NCBI RefSeq assembly: GCF_018326005.1
Contig: NZ_AP021903.1
Span: 6,383,501 to 6,447,500 of the forward strand
DNA length: 64,000 bases
Reading direction: 5' to 3'
Source of the DNA: Pseudomonas sp. Seg1
GTDB lineage: Bacteria; Pseudomonadota; Gammaproteobacteria; Pseudomonadales; Pseudomonadaceae
Shown: piece after piece, positions 52,601 through 62,766 of the stretch
Layout of the letters: each line of letters starts with the position of its first letter
Numbering within the stretch: the stretch's first letter is position 1
The notes under the pieces: model-generated
Database searches by the model: none
What the model saw: the letters and a program-made list of their open reading frames with translations, nothing else
What the model was told of the DNA's origin: nothing
Position numbers and translations under genes: made by a program

Positions 52601-53153
52601 TCAGCACACCGTGGTCGGCGAAGTACCAGTCGCAATGACGGGTGCCGAGGGTGTCGCGGGTCAGCTTGCGGTCGATCTTGTTGATCGGGAATTCCAGACC
52701 TGAGAAGTCCAGCAGGCTGGTCTTGCCGGAGGCTTGCGGACCGATCAGCAAGTACCACGGCAAGTCGCTGCGCCAGCGTTCGCTGCGGCCGCGATACAGG
52801 CTCGAGGTTTTCAGGGTTTTCAGCGCGTCTTTGAAACGTGCCTTCAACTCCTTCTGCTCGTCGTCGATCTGCTCTTCGCGGCGAATACGCTCCTGGCCGT
52901 CTTCGGTGGCTTCGACTTCTTTCTTGCGCACACCGGCGCGCCAGCTGACGAAGACCATGGTCAGGCCCCAGATCAGGAACAGCACGCTGATGGTCAGCAG
53001 ACGCGAGGTCGCGCCCTCCCAGAACTTGTAGTCATCCACCGCCAGCAACGGGCCGACGAACCACACCAGCAGCGCCACGAACAGCACCAGCAGCAGGGTC
53101 CAGACCCAGGTCTGGCGCAAAAAGGCGCCGACTTTCTTGAAAAAATTCTTCAT
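49614..53153 (-). CDS. tssM: T6SS membrane-complex protein TssM (IcmF)
   Basis: The ATG at 53153 (MKNFFKKVGAFLRQTWVWTL) gives 1179 residues; an in-frame upstream extension is basic and untypical. It has two N-terminal membrane helices (about 15-60), a cytoplasmic NTPase-like domain with an intact Walker A (LLIGPQASGKTSLLDFS), a third membrane helix at about residue 435 (ALYVGALAALALFGMLWAGG) and a long periplasmic part ending in the IcmF C-terminal domain. It anchors TssL and TssJ in the trans-envelope complex. Confidence 0.95.
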   Translation of the reverse strand: MKNFFKKVGAFLRQTWVWTLLLVLFVALLVWFVGPLLAVDDYKFWEGATSRLLTISVLFLIWGLTMVFVSWRAGVRKKEVEATEDGQERIRREEQIDDEQKELKARFKDALKTLKTSSLYRGRSERWRSDLPWYLLIGPQASGKTSLLDFSGLEFPINKIDRKLTRDTLGTRHCDWYFADHGVLIDTAGRYTTQPDAEVDGSAWRTLLELLRKRRRGRPLNGVLVTIPVESLTGGTEQDIDVLARQVRARLQDVYQKLHVDVPVYLVLSKADKLLGFDEFFDQLTREESDQVLGTSFRKEQVGTDVAVLRNEFEELLRRLNSQVIMRMHSERDTQRRGRILDFPHQLGQIGERLCLFVDMAFTGNRYQRATQLRGFYLTSAPHLTQEMDSTTAGIGANLGINAGVLPTLRSGRSRFIHHLLSQVIFPEADLAGLDKRERSRIHWGQRALYVGALAALALFGMLWAGGFSANYERLENLRTLAQNWTQQRSALTPRDDAMGVLKTLDTSYAATQAFPKKGDVSYHERGGLYQGEDVNPVVKVAYERELEAQLLPRVATMLEGQIRANMKDREKLINSLRAYLMLNMKDRRDAAWLKDWVATDWSQRYTGNTAVQNGLTTHLERLLKQPFIYPLNDQLVTQARQVLRAESLATVVYRMLREQARNLPEYRFSQHLGPQGSLFIGTEYVIPGFYTQQGYQQYFSVQGSALVTDILRDNWVLGEGAGISDMDLRRLMVELEQLYFRDYANYWSEAVGQVALPPISDAGEGAEQLAGLTSANSPVLALLTEVRENTRFPAAADPVDEAGDAADALAGQKGKLGKVGKLASAVADKASAMAVAKNLPDTAKKSLQRRFEPLHRLLDDNNGPAADLTPALSALNDLQLQLSGLARSSTPEQAAFEMAKTRMSGQRDALTNLRTASGRLPRPLSVWFNVLAEDSWRLVLNDAYQYLNGRYQNELYSVYGKTISKRYPFSASSTSDVAISDFREFFRAQGTVDRFFDSYMRPFVSGDPGNYRMRSIDGHSLPVSKMYLDQMAAALTIRQSFFSINPAEPTVQFKLEPYTLDPAVSRSEFKFGDKTMEYRHGPILPMSFKWPTDAEDGRTSLVMDKMAGRPIGIEKNSGPWSLFRLFDLMQTEYLSGRDVLVLKADVGGLRANYLLTSQRTPNPFDMGVLRTFRMPVQL

Positions 53154-53166
53154 CACACGTCCCTGT

Positions 53167-54042
53167 TTACGGCTGCGACTGCGGCTGGACCGCGGCCGGA
53201 TCAAGCGGCTGATAAGGTTGCAGAACGGTTTCGCGCTGCTCGCCCAAGACCCAGGCGAAGCCCGAATACATCACCACCAGGCAGACAAAAGTGAACAACA
53301 CCACCATCCACGCCGGCACGATGCGCACCAGGCTGCGACGCTGATCGTTGAGGCCTTCCCAGTGCGGCGACAACTCACGCGGCACGTCGCCACGCAACTG
53401 ACGGATCTGCCGGTACAAGGCGTCACGGATGCCTTCGAGTTCGAGCATGCCGCGCGCCTGCACGCGGTACTTGCCCTCGAAACCGAGGGACAGGCACAGG
53501 TACATCAGTTCGAGCATCGGCAGGTGCTTGACCGGGTTTTTCGACAGCCGATCGAGCAACTGGAAGAACTTCTCGCCACCGAAGGTTTCGTTGTGGAAGC
53601 TGCTCAGCAGGCTCATCTGCGACCATTCGCTTTCGTTGCCCCACGGCGTGGTCACGACAGCTTCGTCGACCACGGTGCAGAGCACGTAACGTGCGGCCAT
53701 CACCTGGCTGCTTTCCGCACCGTTGTGCAGCGCACGCACTTCAAACAGTTTCAGCCCGGCGGTCAGGCGCTCGTTGAGCGCGTAGAGGTCTTCACGGGTT
53801 TCGCTGTGCTTGAGACGCACCACTTCCGAAAGCAGTTCGGAGGACGCCGCTACCAGCGAATTGAGGCTGATGTTGAACGCTTCCGCCGGGCGCAGGCGCG
53901 CGGCGTAGATCATCCGTTCTTCCAGTTGCTCGAAACGCGGCGGCGCGGCGAAGTCGGTCAGCGGACTCGACGCCGGGCCATGGCCCTGACGGTCGAGCAG
54001 GACGGTTTTGTCGTCCTGATTGTGTTCCATGTCCTTGATCAT
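53167..54042 (-). CDS. tssL: T6SS membrane-complex protein TssL (DotU)
   Basis: A 291-residue protein. The cytoplasmic DotU domain contains ISLNSLVAASSELLSEVVRL, RYVLCTVVDEAVVTTPWGNE, WSQMSLLSSFHNETFGGEKF and LMYLCLSLGFEGKYRVQARG. A single C-terminal membrane helix follows (VPAWMVVLFTFVCLVVMYSG, about 252-271). There is no OmpA-like peptidoglycan-binding domain. The start may be the ATG at 54042 or the one at 54030. It sits between tssK and tssM in the usual order. Confidence 0.94.
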   Translation of the reverse strand: MIKDMEHNQDDKTVLLDRQGHGPASSPLTDFAAPPRFEQLEERMIYAARLRPAEAFNISLNSLVAASSELLSEVVRLKHSETREDLYALNERLTAGLKLFEVRALHNGAESSQVMAARYVLCTVVDEAVVTTPWGNESEWSQMSLLSSFHNETFGGEKFFQLLDRLSKNPVKHLPMLELMYLCLSLGFEGKYRVQARGMLELEGIRDALYRQIRQLRGDVPRELSPHWEGLNDQRRSLVRIVPAWMVVLFTFVCLVVMYSGFAWVLGEQRETVLQPYQPLDPAAVQPQSQP

Positions 54043-54047
54043 GTCGG

Positions 54048-55379
54048 TCAGTTCCTGATGGCCCAGAATTTCAGTTCAAGCTCGGCGAATTCGCCCGACA
54101 CGTGGAACGCGAAGCCGCCGGAGCGCTCGAGTTGTGCCAGGTCTTCGGAACTGAGTTCGAGGATGAAATAGGTTTTGTTGGAGTGGAACGCGATCTGCCG
54201 CGGGGCCACCGGCAACGGTTTGACCTTGATCCCCGGCAAGTGCAGGTTGACCAGTTGGCGGATGCGCTCCACCGGGCCGACCTTGAGGTGCGCCGGCAAG
54301 CGGTGGCGCAGTTCTTCGGAGTCGCAGTTGGCACTGGCCGCCAGCACGAACGAAGCCGAGCCGAGCAGTTTGTGGTCGTGCAACGGCGACACGATGATCC
54401 CGTACTGACGCGCTTGCAGGATCAGTTCGATGGCGTGCTGTTCGAGCACCATCGACAGCACCTGACGAATCGCTTCCATCAGTTTGCGGAAGCTCGCGCC
54501 CTGGTCGGCGTGGGAGTAGCGGCTGTCCAGGCGCGGGCGTTTGCTCTCGCCGGAGAAGGTCGCCAGATCGCCAAGCATGGTCAACAGCGTGCGGTACAAC
54601 TCTTCCGGATGTACCTGCTCCAGGCCCAGATAGTGGCGCAGCAGCAGTTCGGTGCGGTTGATCAGTTGCAGCATCATGAAGTCGCCGACTTCCGCACCGC
54701 CGACCTTGCCGTTGGAGCGAATCCGCTCGGCAATGGTGTCGCCCCGGTGGTTGAGCATGCTGATGACTTCTTTCAGGCACGACAGCAGGTAGCTGGAGGC
54801 GTGGGCCTGAATGTAGGTCGGTACGAAATCCGGATCGAGGCTGATCACGCCGTCGGGCGTGGTGTCGAGCACGTCGCAGATCTTCAGCTTCACGTAGGCC
54901 TGATCGCTCTGCTGCTCGCCGAGCAGCAGTTTGAAGTCCGGACGACCACAGCTGACCTGGCTGGCGGAATCGTCGCCGGCGTTGGAGTCGGCGACTTCGG
55001 CGTCGTAGGCGGTGTAACGCGCGAGTACGTCGGATTGCTCCGGACGGCGCGACTCGATGTGATTGCCGGTGACCAGCGGCAGCGCCAGGTAGATCGGCGT
55101 GTTGCCGGTATTCGGCGGCACGTCCAGCGCCAGCGGCTCGGTGTTGCCACCGAGTTCGAACAGGCTGCCGTCCGGCAGAATCCCCGAGGCTTCACTGATC
55201 ACCAGTTTGCCCATGTTGAGAAACTGCAGGTCGATCTGCAGATTGAGGAAACCCCAGGTGTAGCCACCCAGCAATTGGGTGCGGGTTTTCATCTGGTGAT
55301 CGTAATAACGATCGTTGTGCTGGAAGTGCTGCGGACGCAGCAGCATGCCTTCCTGCCAAATGACTTTATGGGTATTCAT
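54048..55379 (-). CDS. tssK: T6SS baseplate protein TssK
   Basis: A 443-residue protein matching TssK from end to end: HKVIWQEGMLLRPQHFQHND at the start, YTWGFLNLQIDLQFLNMGKL, YLLSCLKEVISMLNHRGDTI, HPEELYRTLLTMLGDLATFS and the C-terminal KTYFILELSSEDLAQLERSG. TssK links the baseplate to the TssJLM membrane complex. tssJ lies two bases upstream and tssL five bases downstream. Confidence 0.96.
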   Translation of the reverse strand: MNTHKVIWQEGMLLRPQHFQHNDRYYDHQMKTRTQLLGGYTWGFLNLQIDLQFLNMGKLVISEASGILPDGSLFELGGNTEPLALDVPPNTGNTPIYLALPLVTGNHIESRRPEQSDVLARYTAYDAEVADSNAGDDSASQVSCGRPDFKLLLGEQQSDQAYVKLKICDVLDTTPDGVISLDPDFVPTYIQAHASSYLLSCLKEVISMLNHRGDTIAERIRSNGKVGGAEVGDFMMLQLINRTELLLRHYLGLEQVHPEELYRTLLTMLGDLATFSGESKRPRLDSRYSHADQGASFRKLMEAIRQVLSMVLEQHAIELILQARQYGIIVSPLHDHKLLGSASFVLAASANCDSEELRHRLPAHLKVGPVERIRQLVNLHLPGIKVKPLPVAPRQIAFHSNKTYFILELSSEDLAQLERSGGFAFHVSGEFAELELKFWAIRN

Positions 55380-55381
55380 GG

Positions 55382-55891
55382 TCAGTCATCCGCCTTGGCG
55401 AGCACTTCGTGGGTGTTGCGGATACCGGCCTGATCCAGGGTCAGATCGGCATCGGTCAATTCCAGCGGGGTGATCTGCACGGTGTAGCGCCATTTGGTTT
55501 CCGGCAGGTCGCGGTAGGCGGCGAGGATGCCGACGTAACGGCTGCCCTCCTCCACGCTGAGCTTCATTTCCACGGTTTCACCCGGGCGCAGTTCGAGTTC
55601 TTCGCTGGCCACCAGATCCGGGTTGAGGGATTCCTTGGCGCGTTCGTAGAGGCTGAAGAAATCAGCGTTCTCGAAAGTTACGGGGTGCTTCAGTTCGAAC
55701 AGGCGCACCACGATCGGCGACGGGCGACCGTTGAGGTCCGGGTTGAGCTGATCGCTGCCGGTCAGCTTCAGATTGACTTTGGTCACTTTCGAGTACGGCG
55801 ACAGCGACGAGCAACCGGCGAGCAACACCAGTACGGTGAGCGCAGTCAGCGTCTTGAAAAAAGCGGTCGAGCGGCGAGACATGCGCATCAT
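55382..55891 (-). CDS. tssJ: T6SS outer-membrane lipoprotein TssJ
   Basis: A 169-residue protein with a lipoprotein signal peptide (FFKTLTALTVLVLLAGCSSL; lipobox LAGC). The mature transthyretin-like domain shows VNLKLTGSDQLNPDLNGRPS, PIVVRLFELKHPVTFENADF and FFSLYERAKESLNPDLVASE, typical of TssJ. Three ATG codons compete (55891, 55888, 55882); the first overlaps the FHA-gene stop (ATGA) while the third has the best AAGG spacing. Lipidated in the outer membrane, it contacts TssM. Confidence 0.93.
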   Translation of the reverse strand: MMRMSRRSTAFFKTLTALTVLVLLAGCSSLSPYSKVTKVNLKLTGSDQLNPDLNGRPSPIVVRLFELKHPVTFENADFFSLYERAKESLNPDLVASEELELRPGETVEMKLSVEEGSRYVGILAAYRDLPETKWRYTVQITPLELTDADLTLDQAGIRNTHEVLAKADD

Positions 55892-57084
55892 CCTTGGTGG
55901 TCGGTGTGGAGGGTGGAGATCAGACGGATCTGTTCTTCGTAGGCTTGGGCGAAGTCGCGGGCGAGCAGACGCTCGCTCCAGTCGTCGTCCTGACGCAGCG
56001 CCTGGTGATAGCGGCCGAACGCTCTCCAGCGCCCGCCGGACGTAGCGATCAGCGGTTTGTTGTCGCGCTCGAAACGCAGGGTCAACTGCTCCGGCGAGAA
56101 ATGCTCCAGCGTGCCGCGCACGGCGGCGCGGCTGGCGGTGAGCAACGCCACTTGGTGCGCCTGCAAGTCGCGGAACGCACGGGAGATGGCTTGTTCGGCC
56201 GGCAAGTGGCCCGGCTTGTGCGGCTGCAACAGAATCTGCAGCGCTTCGCTCGGATCGACGGCGAATTTCAACGGGTTCTTGTTGGTGCCTTGCACGGTGG
56301 TCTGGGCCAGACGCAGTTCGTTTTTCAGCTCCGAACGAGTACGCAGGCTCTGCTGCAAACCGCCGATGCTCTGACGCAACAAACGCGCAGCATTCAGCGC
56401 CATGGCTTCGCGTTCGTCGTGGCTGAAACCTTTGACGTCCACGCCCAGCGCCGCGCCGAAGTGCTCCCAGAAACCTTCACTCTGACGCTCGACGGCTTTC
56501 GGTGCCGGCGCCGGTTCAGGCTCGGCGGGGGCTGCGATCAGCTCCGGCACCATCAGGCTTTCCATGTCGATGCGCGCGTAGTCGGCACGCTGACGCGAGT
56601 CTTCAGGCTTGGTGTTCGGCGCCAGCAGTTCGTCGATTTCCGAGTAGACGCGTTCTTGCTGTTCGAGCGCGTTGAGCGGGTCGAGATCGAGGAACGCGTC
56701 GTCCGGGATAATGCTGCCGGCAGCACGCGGACGGCCGGCTTCACCGTCGAAGGTCGCCGGGTCACGCACCAGCCTCGCGCGAATCTCGAAATCGCCCAGC
56801 ACGTAGGTGCTGCCGTGCTCGATGCGCACCGGCTCGCCTTTGTGCAGACGTGCACCGCTGTCGCCGTCCTGCACCCCGTTGCTGCTGGTGTCGGTCAGGA
56901 AGAACGTGCCTTCGCGGTAACTGACAATCGCGTGGTGATTGGACAGATGACGCTTGCGGTCAGGAATGATCCAGTCGCAGTCCTCGCCCCGCCCGATCAC
57001 GCCGCCAGCCTGTTTGAAGGTCTTCTGGCACAACTCGGTGGGCACGAACTGCTTGGTGTTCAGCATTTCGAAAACCAATTCCAT
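55888..57084 (-). CDS. fha: T6SS FHA-domain protein (Fha/TagH type)
   Basis: A 398-residue protein. The N-terminal forkhead-associated domain contains GGVIGRGEDCDWIIPDRKRH, LSNHHAIVSYREGTFFLTDT and SSNGVQ. A linker follows, then the TagH-type C-terminal domain (KGFSHDEREAMALNAARLLR, PLKFAVDPSEALQILLQPHK, FRDLQAHQVALLTASRAAVR). The FHA domain should bind a phosphothreonine, probably created by the cluster's kinase, so phosphorylation may gate assembly. An AAGGAGCATCAAAC leader precedes the ATG. Confidence 0.93.
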   Translation of the reverse strand: MELVFEMLNTKQFVPTELCQKTFKQAGGVIGRGEDCDWIIPDRKRHLSNHHAIVSYREGTFFLTDTSSNGVQDGDSGARLHKGEPVRIEHGSTYVLGDFEIRARLVRDPATFDGEAGRPRAAGSIIPDDAFLDLDPLNALEQQERVYSEIDELLAPNTKPEDSRQRADYARIDMESLMVPELIAAPAEPEPAPAPKAVERQSEGFWEHFGAALGVDVKGFSHDEREAMALNAARLLRQSIGGLQQSLRTRSELKNELRLAQTTVQGTNKNPLKFAVDPSEALQILLQPHKPGHLPAEQAISRAFRDLQAHQVALLTASRAAVRGTLEHFSPEQLTLRFERDNKPLIATSGGRWRAFGRYHQALRQDDDWSERLLARDFAQAYEEQIRLISTLHTDHQG

Positions 57085-57102
57085 GTTTGATGCTCCTTGC
57101 GG

Positions 57103-57243
57103 TCACTTGCCGCGATTGACCGCTTGCGGATCACCCAACGGGCGATAGTCGTTATCGTTGAATTTGTAATTGCCGCTACAGCCACCAAGGCCGCAGAGAA
57201 CGACGAGGGTCAGCAGGACAGCTTGCCAGTGACGAACAGACAT
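57103..57243 (-). CDS. Tiny lipoprotein in the T6SS operon
   Basis: A 46-residue ORF: MSVRHWQAVLLTLVVLCGLG, then GCSGNYKFNDNDYRPLGDPQ and AVNRGK. The lipobox is LGGC (Cys22, followed by Ser), so the mature lipopeptide is only 25 residues. GGAG lies eight bases before the ATG, and the FHA gene starts 18 bases after the stop. It sits between the sigma-54 activator and the FHA gene. It is very short but has good start, signal and spacing. Its role is unknown; an accessory to TssJ or the envelope complex is a guess. Confidence 0.65.
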   Translation of the reverse strand: MSVRHWQAVLLTLVVLCGLGGCSGNYKFNDNDYRPLGDPQAVNRGK

Positions 57244-57375
57244 CAGAGGGTCTCCAGGGGTAGACAAAGCACAAAGCGCCGACCCTTGCGGGCGGCGCTG
57301 AAATTAATTCTTTTAGTCATCTGTAAGGCTCTACATCGGGGTCTTGAGCCAGACCAACGAGGTGCACGCACCTCC

Positions 57376-57507
57376 TGTGGCGAGGGAGCTTGCTCCCGCT
57401 GGGCCGCGAAGCAGCCCCAAAACCAGACACCGAGGTGGTTCTGGCCAACCGCATTCACCGGATTACGACTGCTGCGCAGCCGATCGGGGACTAGTCCCCT
57501 CGCCACA
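57376..57507. repeat. REP/REPIN-type element (class A, copy 3, composite)
   Basis: The left arm TGTGGCGAGGGAGCTTGCTC equals the other class-A elements. The right arm is a variant, GGGGACTAGTCCCCTCGCCACA, so the two outer ends still pair. It occupies the 315-base gap between the activator gene and the tiny lipoprotein (57244-57558). It splits the T6SS operon and raises the possibility of a separate promoter for the tiny lipoprotein and fha. Confidence 0.8.
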
Positions 57508-57558
57508 GAGAAGCCCTTCAACACAGGATTTGTGCAGACTGCGAAAGCAGTGATCAGA

Positions 57559-59079
<1,521 letters not shown>

Positions 59080-59089
59080 CACCGCCACC

Positions 59090-61747
59090 TCAGGCGAACT
59101 CGCACATCACGCTGGCGTTGCCGTCGAGCGTGGCATGCACACGCTTGAGGCTTTCACCGGTGGCCATCGCGTCGAGCAGACGATCGGCCACCAGCGGCAG
59201 GACGTGCTGATCGAGCAAATGATCGATCAGGCGCGCACCGCTTTCGCTTTGCGTGCAGCGCTCGGACAAGTGATCGACGAGGTTCTGGCACCAGCTGAAA
59301 TCCAGCTGACGACGGTTGAGGCGCTCGCCGAGACGACCGAGTTTGATCTCGATCAGCTCGCGCAATACCGGACCGCCGACCGGGTAGTACGGCACCACTT
59401 TCATCCGCGCCAGCAGCGCCGGTTTGAAGTGTTTGCTGAGTACCGGGCGAATGGTTTCTTCGAGCAGTTCGGCAGTCGGCCGCGCACCGTCTTCGCAGAG
59501 GTCGCTGATCTTGTCGCTACCGAGGTTCGAGGTCATCAGGATCAGCGTGTTGCGGAAGTCGATCTCGCGACCTTCGCCGTCGTTGGCCACACCTTTGTCG
59601 AAGATTTGGTAGAACAGGTTGAGCACATCCGGATCAGCCTTTTCGACTTCATCGAGCAGGACCACCGAGTACGGTTTCTGCCGCACGGCTTCGGTGAGCA
59701 TGCCGCCCTCGCCATAACCGACGTAGCCCGGTGGCGCACCGATCAGACGCGAGACGGTGTGCTTCTCCTGGAACTCCGACATGTTGATGGTGGTGATGAA
59801 ACGATCACCGCCGTACAGCAGATCGGCGAGCGCCAATGCGGTTTCAGTCTTGCCGACGCCGCTTGGGCCGACCAAAAGGAACACGCCGACCGGCGCATCA
59901 GGCTTGTTCAGACCAGCAGCTGTGGCGCGCATCGAGCGATCCAGGGCGTGCACGGCCTGCTCCTGACCACGGATGCGCGTGCGCAGGTCGGTGGCGAAAC
60001 TGGCGACCTTGGCATTGTGCTCGCGGGCTAGTTGCGCCAACGGCACACCGGTCCACGCGCTGATCACTTCAGCCACCAGACGCGGACAGACTTCGAAGCT
60101 GACCAGGCGCTCCTTGACCTGTGCGGCAGTCAGCTCGCTGTGGGTCTTGTTCAGTTCGGCTTCCAGCGCTTCGACGCTTTGGCCTTCTTCAACTTCAGCC
60201 GCAATGGTTTCGATCACGGTGCCTTCGGCGTCTTCTTCAACGCTGACGGTCGGCTCAACGGCGGCGGCTTCGCGGGCCTTGGCCAGTTGCTGACGCAGTT
60301 CCAGCAGGCGCTCGGCCAACGCTTTCTGTTCAGTCCACAGGGTTTCCAGCGCGACCATTTCGCTTTCGGCTTCTTCCAGCCGCGCTTCCAGTGCGTCCAG
60401 CGCTTCGTGATCGATCAGCAGGCCTGCCTCGGCATCACGGCGCAGGGCCTGACGCTGGCGGCCACCTTCGGCCAGTTCGCCACGCAGGCGCTCAAGGCTT
60501 TCCGGGGCGGCGGCGAGGCTGATGCGCACGCGGGCGCACGCGGTGTCGAGGACGTCGACGGCTTTGTCTGGCAGTTGGCGGCCAGCCAGATAGCGCGCGG
60601 ACAATTCGGCAGCAGACACCACCGCGTCATCACGCAGGTAGATGCCGTGGCTCTTCTCGTAAACCTGAGCCAGACCGCGGAGGATGGTCACCGCTTCGCT
60701 GACGGTCGGTTCGTGCAGTTGCACCGGTTGGAAACGACGGGCCAGGGCCGGGTCTTTCTCGAAGTACTTCTTGTACTCGGCCCAGGTGGTGGCAGCGATG
60801 GTGCGCAGTTCGCCACGCGCCAGTGCCGGTTTCAACAGGTTGGCCGCGTCGGAACCGCCGGCATTGCCGCCGGCGCCGATCAGGGTGTGGGCTTCGTCGA
60901 TGAACAGAATGATCGGTTTCGGCGAGGCTTTGACTTCGTCGATCACGCCTTTGAGGCGACGTTCGAATTCACCTTTGACGCTAGCGCCGGCCTGCAGCAG
61001 GCCCATGTCCAGCGACAGCAACTCGACGCCTTTGAGCACCTGCGGCACTTCACCGGCAGCGATGCGCGACGCCAGGCCTTCGACGATGGCGGTTTTACCG
61101 ACGCCGGCTTCACCGACCACGATCGGGTTGTTTTTGCGGCGACGGGCGAGGATGTCGACCATCTGGCGGATCGCGCCGTCACGGCACAGCACCGGGTCGA
61201 GTTTGCCGTCGCGGGCCTGTTGGGTCAGGTTGTGGGTGAAGCGCTGCAACAGCGATTCGCCCTGCGCGGCGGGTTTGCCATTGGCGGCCGGCTGCTCTTT
61301 TTGCGACAGGGCAAATTCCTTCAGGCGATCAATGTTCAGCTTGGCGAGCAGCGGCTGATAGCGGCTGCCGGCGTAGCGCATCGGATTGCGCAGCAAGGCG
61401 AGAATCAACGCGGCGTCTTCAACCTGGGTCTGGCCCAGTTCGAGGTTGGCCACCAGCAGCGCATCTTGCAACCACTGCACCAGTTCCGGGGCGAACACCG
61501 GGTTGCGCGAAGCGCTGTGCTCAACCCGCGATTGCAGCGCGGCGCTGAGTTCACCGGCATCGACGTCGGCATCCTGCAACGCGCGCGACAGCAAACCATT
61601 CGGGCGCTCCAGCAGGCCGAGCATCAGGTCTTCGACGAGGATCTTGCTGCCGCCACGGGCGACGCAACGCTCGGCCGAACGTTCCAGATCACGGCGGGTT
61701 TCGGCGTCCAGCGCCTGGATGAGTTGTTGCAGGTCTACGTTGATCAT
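59090..61747 (-). CDS. clpV: T6SS sheath-disassembly ATPase ClpV (TssH)
   Basis: An 885-residue member of the ClpB-like AAA+ family. The N-terminal Clp repeat domain begins MINVDLQQLIQALDAETRRD. First Walker A is GEAGVGKTAIVEG, with Walker B FIDEAHTLIGAGG. The coiled middle domain carries many Glu/Ala/Leu repeats (about 400-560). The second Walker A is GPSGVGKTETALAL, with VVLLDEVEKADPDVLN as Walker B. It recycles contracted TssB/TssC sheath. It lies 10 bases downstream of tssG. Confidence 0.96.
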   Translation of the reverse strand: MINVDLQQLIQALDAETRRDLERSAERCVARGGSKILVEDLMLGLLERPNGLLSRALQDADVDAGELSAALQSRVEHSASRNPVFAPELVQWLQDALLVANLELGQTQVEDAALILALLRNPMRYAGSRYQPLLAKLNIDRLKEFALSQKEQPAANGKPAAQGESLLQRFTHNLTQQARDGKLDPVLCRDGAIRQMVDILARRRKNNPIVVGEAGVGKTAIVEGLASRIAAGEVPQVLKGVELLSLDMGLLQAGASVKGEFERRLKGVIDEVKASPKPIILFIDEAHTLIGAGGNAGGSDAANLLKPALARGELRTIAATTWAEYKKYFEKDPALARRFQPVQLHEPTVSEAVTILRGLAQVYEKSHGIYLRDDAVVSAAELSARYLAGRQLPDKAVDVLDTACARVRISLAAAPESLERLRGELAEGGRQRQALRRDAEAGLLIDHEALDALEARLEEAESEMVALETLWTEQKALAERLLELRQQLAKAREAAAVEPTVSVEEDAEGTVIETIAAEVEEGQSVEALEAELNKTHSELTAAQVKERLVSFEVCPRLVAEVISAWTGVPLAQLAREHNAKVASFATDLRTRIRGQEQAVHALDRSMRATAAGLNKPDAPVGVFLLVGPSGVGKTETALALADLLYGGDRFITTINMSEFQEKHTVSRLIGAPPGYVGYGEGGMLTEAVRQKPYSVVLLDEVEKADPDVLNLFYQIFDKGVANDGEGREIDFRNTLILMTSNLGSDKISDLCEDGARPTAELLEETIRPVLSKHFKPALLARMKVVPYYPVGGPVLRELIEIKLGRLGERLNRRQLDFSWCQNLVDHLSERCTQSESGARLIDHLLDQHVLPLVADRLLDAMATGESLKRVHATLDGNASVMCEFA

Positions 61748-61758
61748 GGCTCACGTCC

Positions 61759-62766
61759 TTAATGAATTTTGCTGCCCAGGGTCACCACGCCGTCCGCTTT
61801 TTCGCGGCCCAGCCAACTGGTCCAGCCAAGGCGACAGGCGTTCTGCTCACCGATGCGCAGTTCGCGGATTTCTTCCTGGCGCAGGACCAGGCGAATGTCG
61901 TAATCGAGCGGGTCACGCAGGGTGAACCGCACCAGCGCGCAGAGCGGCTGGTAACCGAAACCGATCGGCAGGAATTCATGGAATCGCTGCCAGTCGAGTT
62001 GGGTGATGTGAATGCGGAATTTGCCGCTGCGGTCGCGCACCTGCTCGCCGAGCACCAGGTCCTCGCCGAGCACGCTGTTGTCGCGACCCAAACGATTGCG
62101 CTGCTCTTCGAGAATTTCCACGCGACGCTCGATGCACTGCTCGATGACCAGGTCTTCGTGCTTGAAGTAGTAACGCAGCACGGCTTCGATCAACGCCGCC
62201 GAGTGCGCCCGCAAGCTGAGCAGGCCGAGGTACGGCAGCAGGCGTTTCCAGTTGAGCTCCTTGGCCTTGCGGATCTCGTCGCCGCCCAGGCCGATCAGTG
62301 CGAACAGCTGCGACGAGAACGGGTCGATCGCACCGCTCTGGAAGCTCGCGCGATAGCGGTATTTGCGCCAGATCGGCAGCATCAGCCGTTGCAGACGATG
62401 GTGGAACAGGTCGAGGAAGTTGCGCGTCGGGTTGCCGTCTTCGCTGTCGCCCAACGCCTGTTCGCCGTAGAACGCCGGCAACGGCGAACCCGAGCCGACC
62501 AGGCCGATCAGGTTGAATCGCATGCGCGCGCGCATCTGCCCGTGCTCTTCGAAAAACTCCACGCGATCGACATCGCTGCGCGGAAAGCCCAGGCTCGGGT
62601 TGGCCTGGAACTCAACCTGATCGTACAGATCGTCTTCGCTCAGGTGCGGGTGTGCCTCGCGCAGCCGGTCGATCACCAGCAGCACGGCCTGAAACAGCGA
62701 GTACTCGCGTATTACCTTCGTCAGCCCGCTTAAAGCAGGGGCTGCAGGCCCATACGTGGTGTCCAT
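61759..62766 (-). CDS. tssG: T6SS baseplate protein TssG
   Basis: A 335-residue protein. TssG features are YSLFQAVLLVIDRLREAHPH, EFQANPSLGFPRSDVDRVEF, FNLIGLVGSGSPLPAFYGEQ, NFLDLFHHRLQRLMLPIWRK and the C-terminal LRIGEQNACRLGWTSWLG. It forms a baseplate wedge with TssF and TssE. Its start lies 37 bases inside the tssF end, a common overlap in these clusters. Confidence 0.95.
   Translation of the reverse strand: MDTTYGPAAPALSGLTKVIREYSLFQAVLLVIDRLREAHPHLSEDDLYDQVEFQANPSLGFPRSDVDRVEFFEEHGQMRARMRFNLIGLVGSGSPLPAFYGEQALGDSEDGNPTRNFLDLFHHRLQRLMLPIWRKYRYRASFQSGAIDPFSSQLFALIGLGGDEIRKAKELNWKRLLPYLGLLSLRAHSAALIEAVLRYYFKHEDLVIEQCIERRVEILEEQRNRLGRDNSVLGEDLVLGEQVRDRSGKFRIHITQLDWQRFHEFLPIGFGYQPLCALVRFTLRDPLDYDIRLVLRQEEIRELRIGEQNACRLGWTSWLGREKADGVVTLGSKIH

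Noticed and set aside
49911..52703. A 930-codon open frame on the plus strand
   Set aside because: It is antisense to tssM, which has clear Walker and IcmF motifs. The antisense translation has a skewed Gln/His/Arg/Val composition and no motif, as expected for a shadow of a GC-rich gene.
43016..57243. PAAR or DUF4123 adaptor for the effector
   Set aside because: I looked between vgrG and the effector and around them; the 48-base gap has no room and no PAAR-like repeat is seen in the effector N-terminus.
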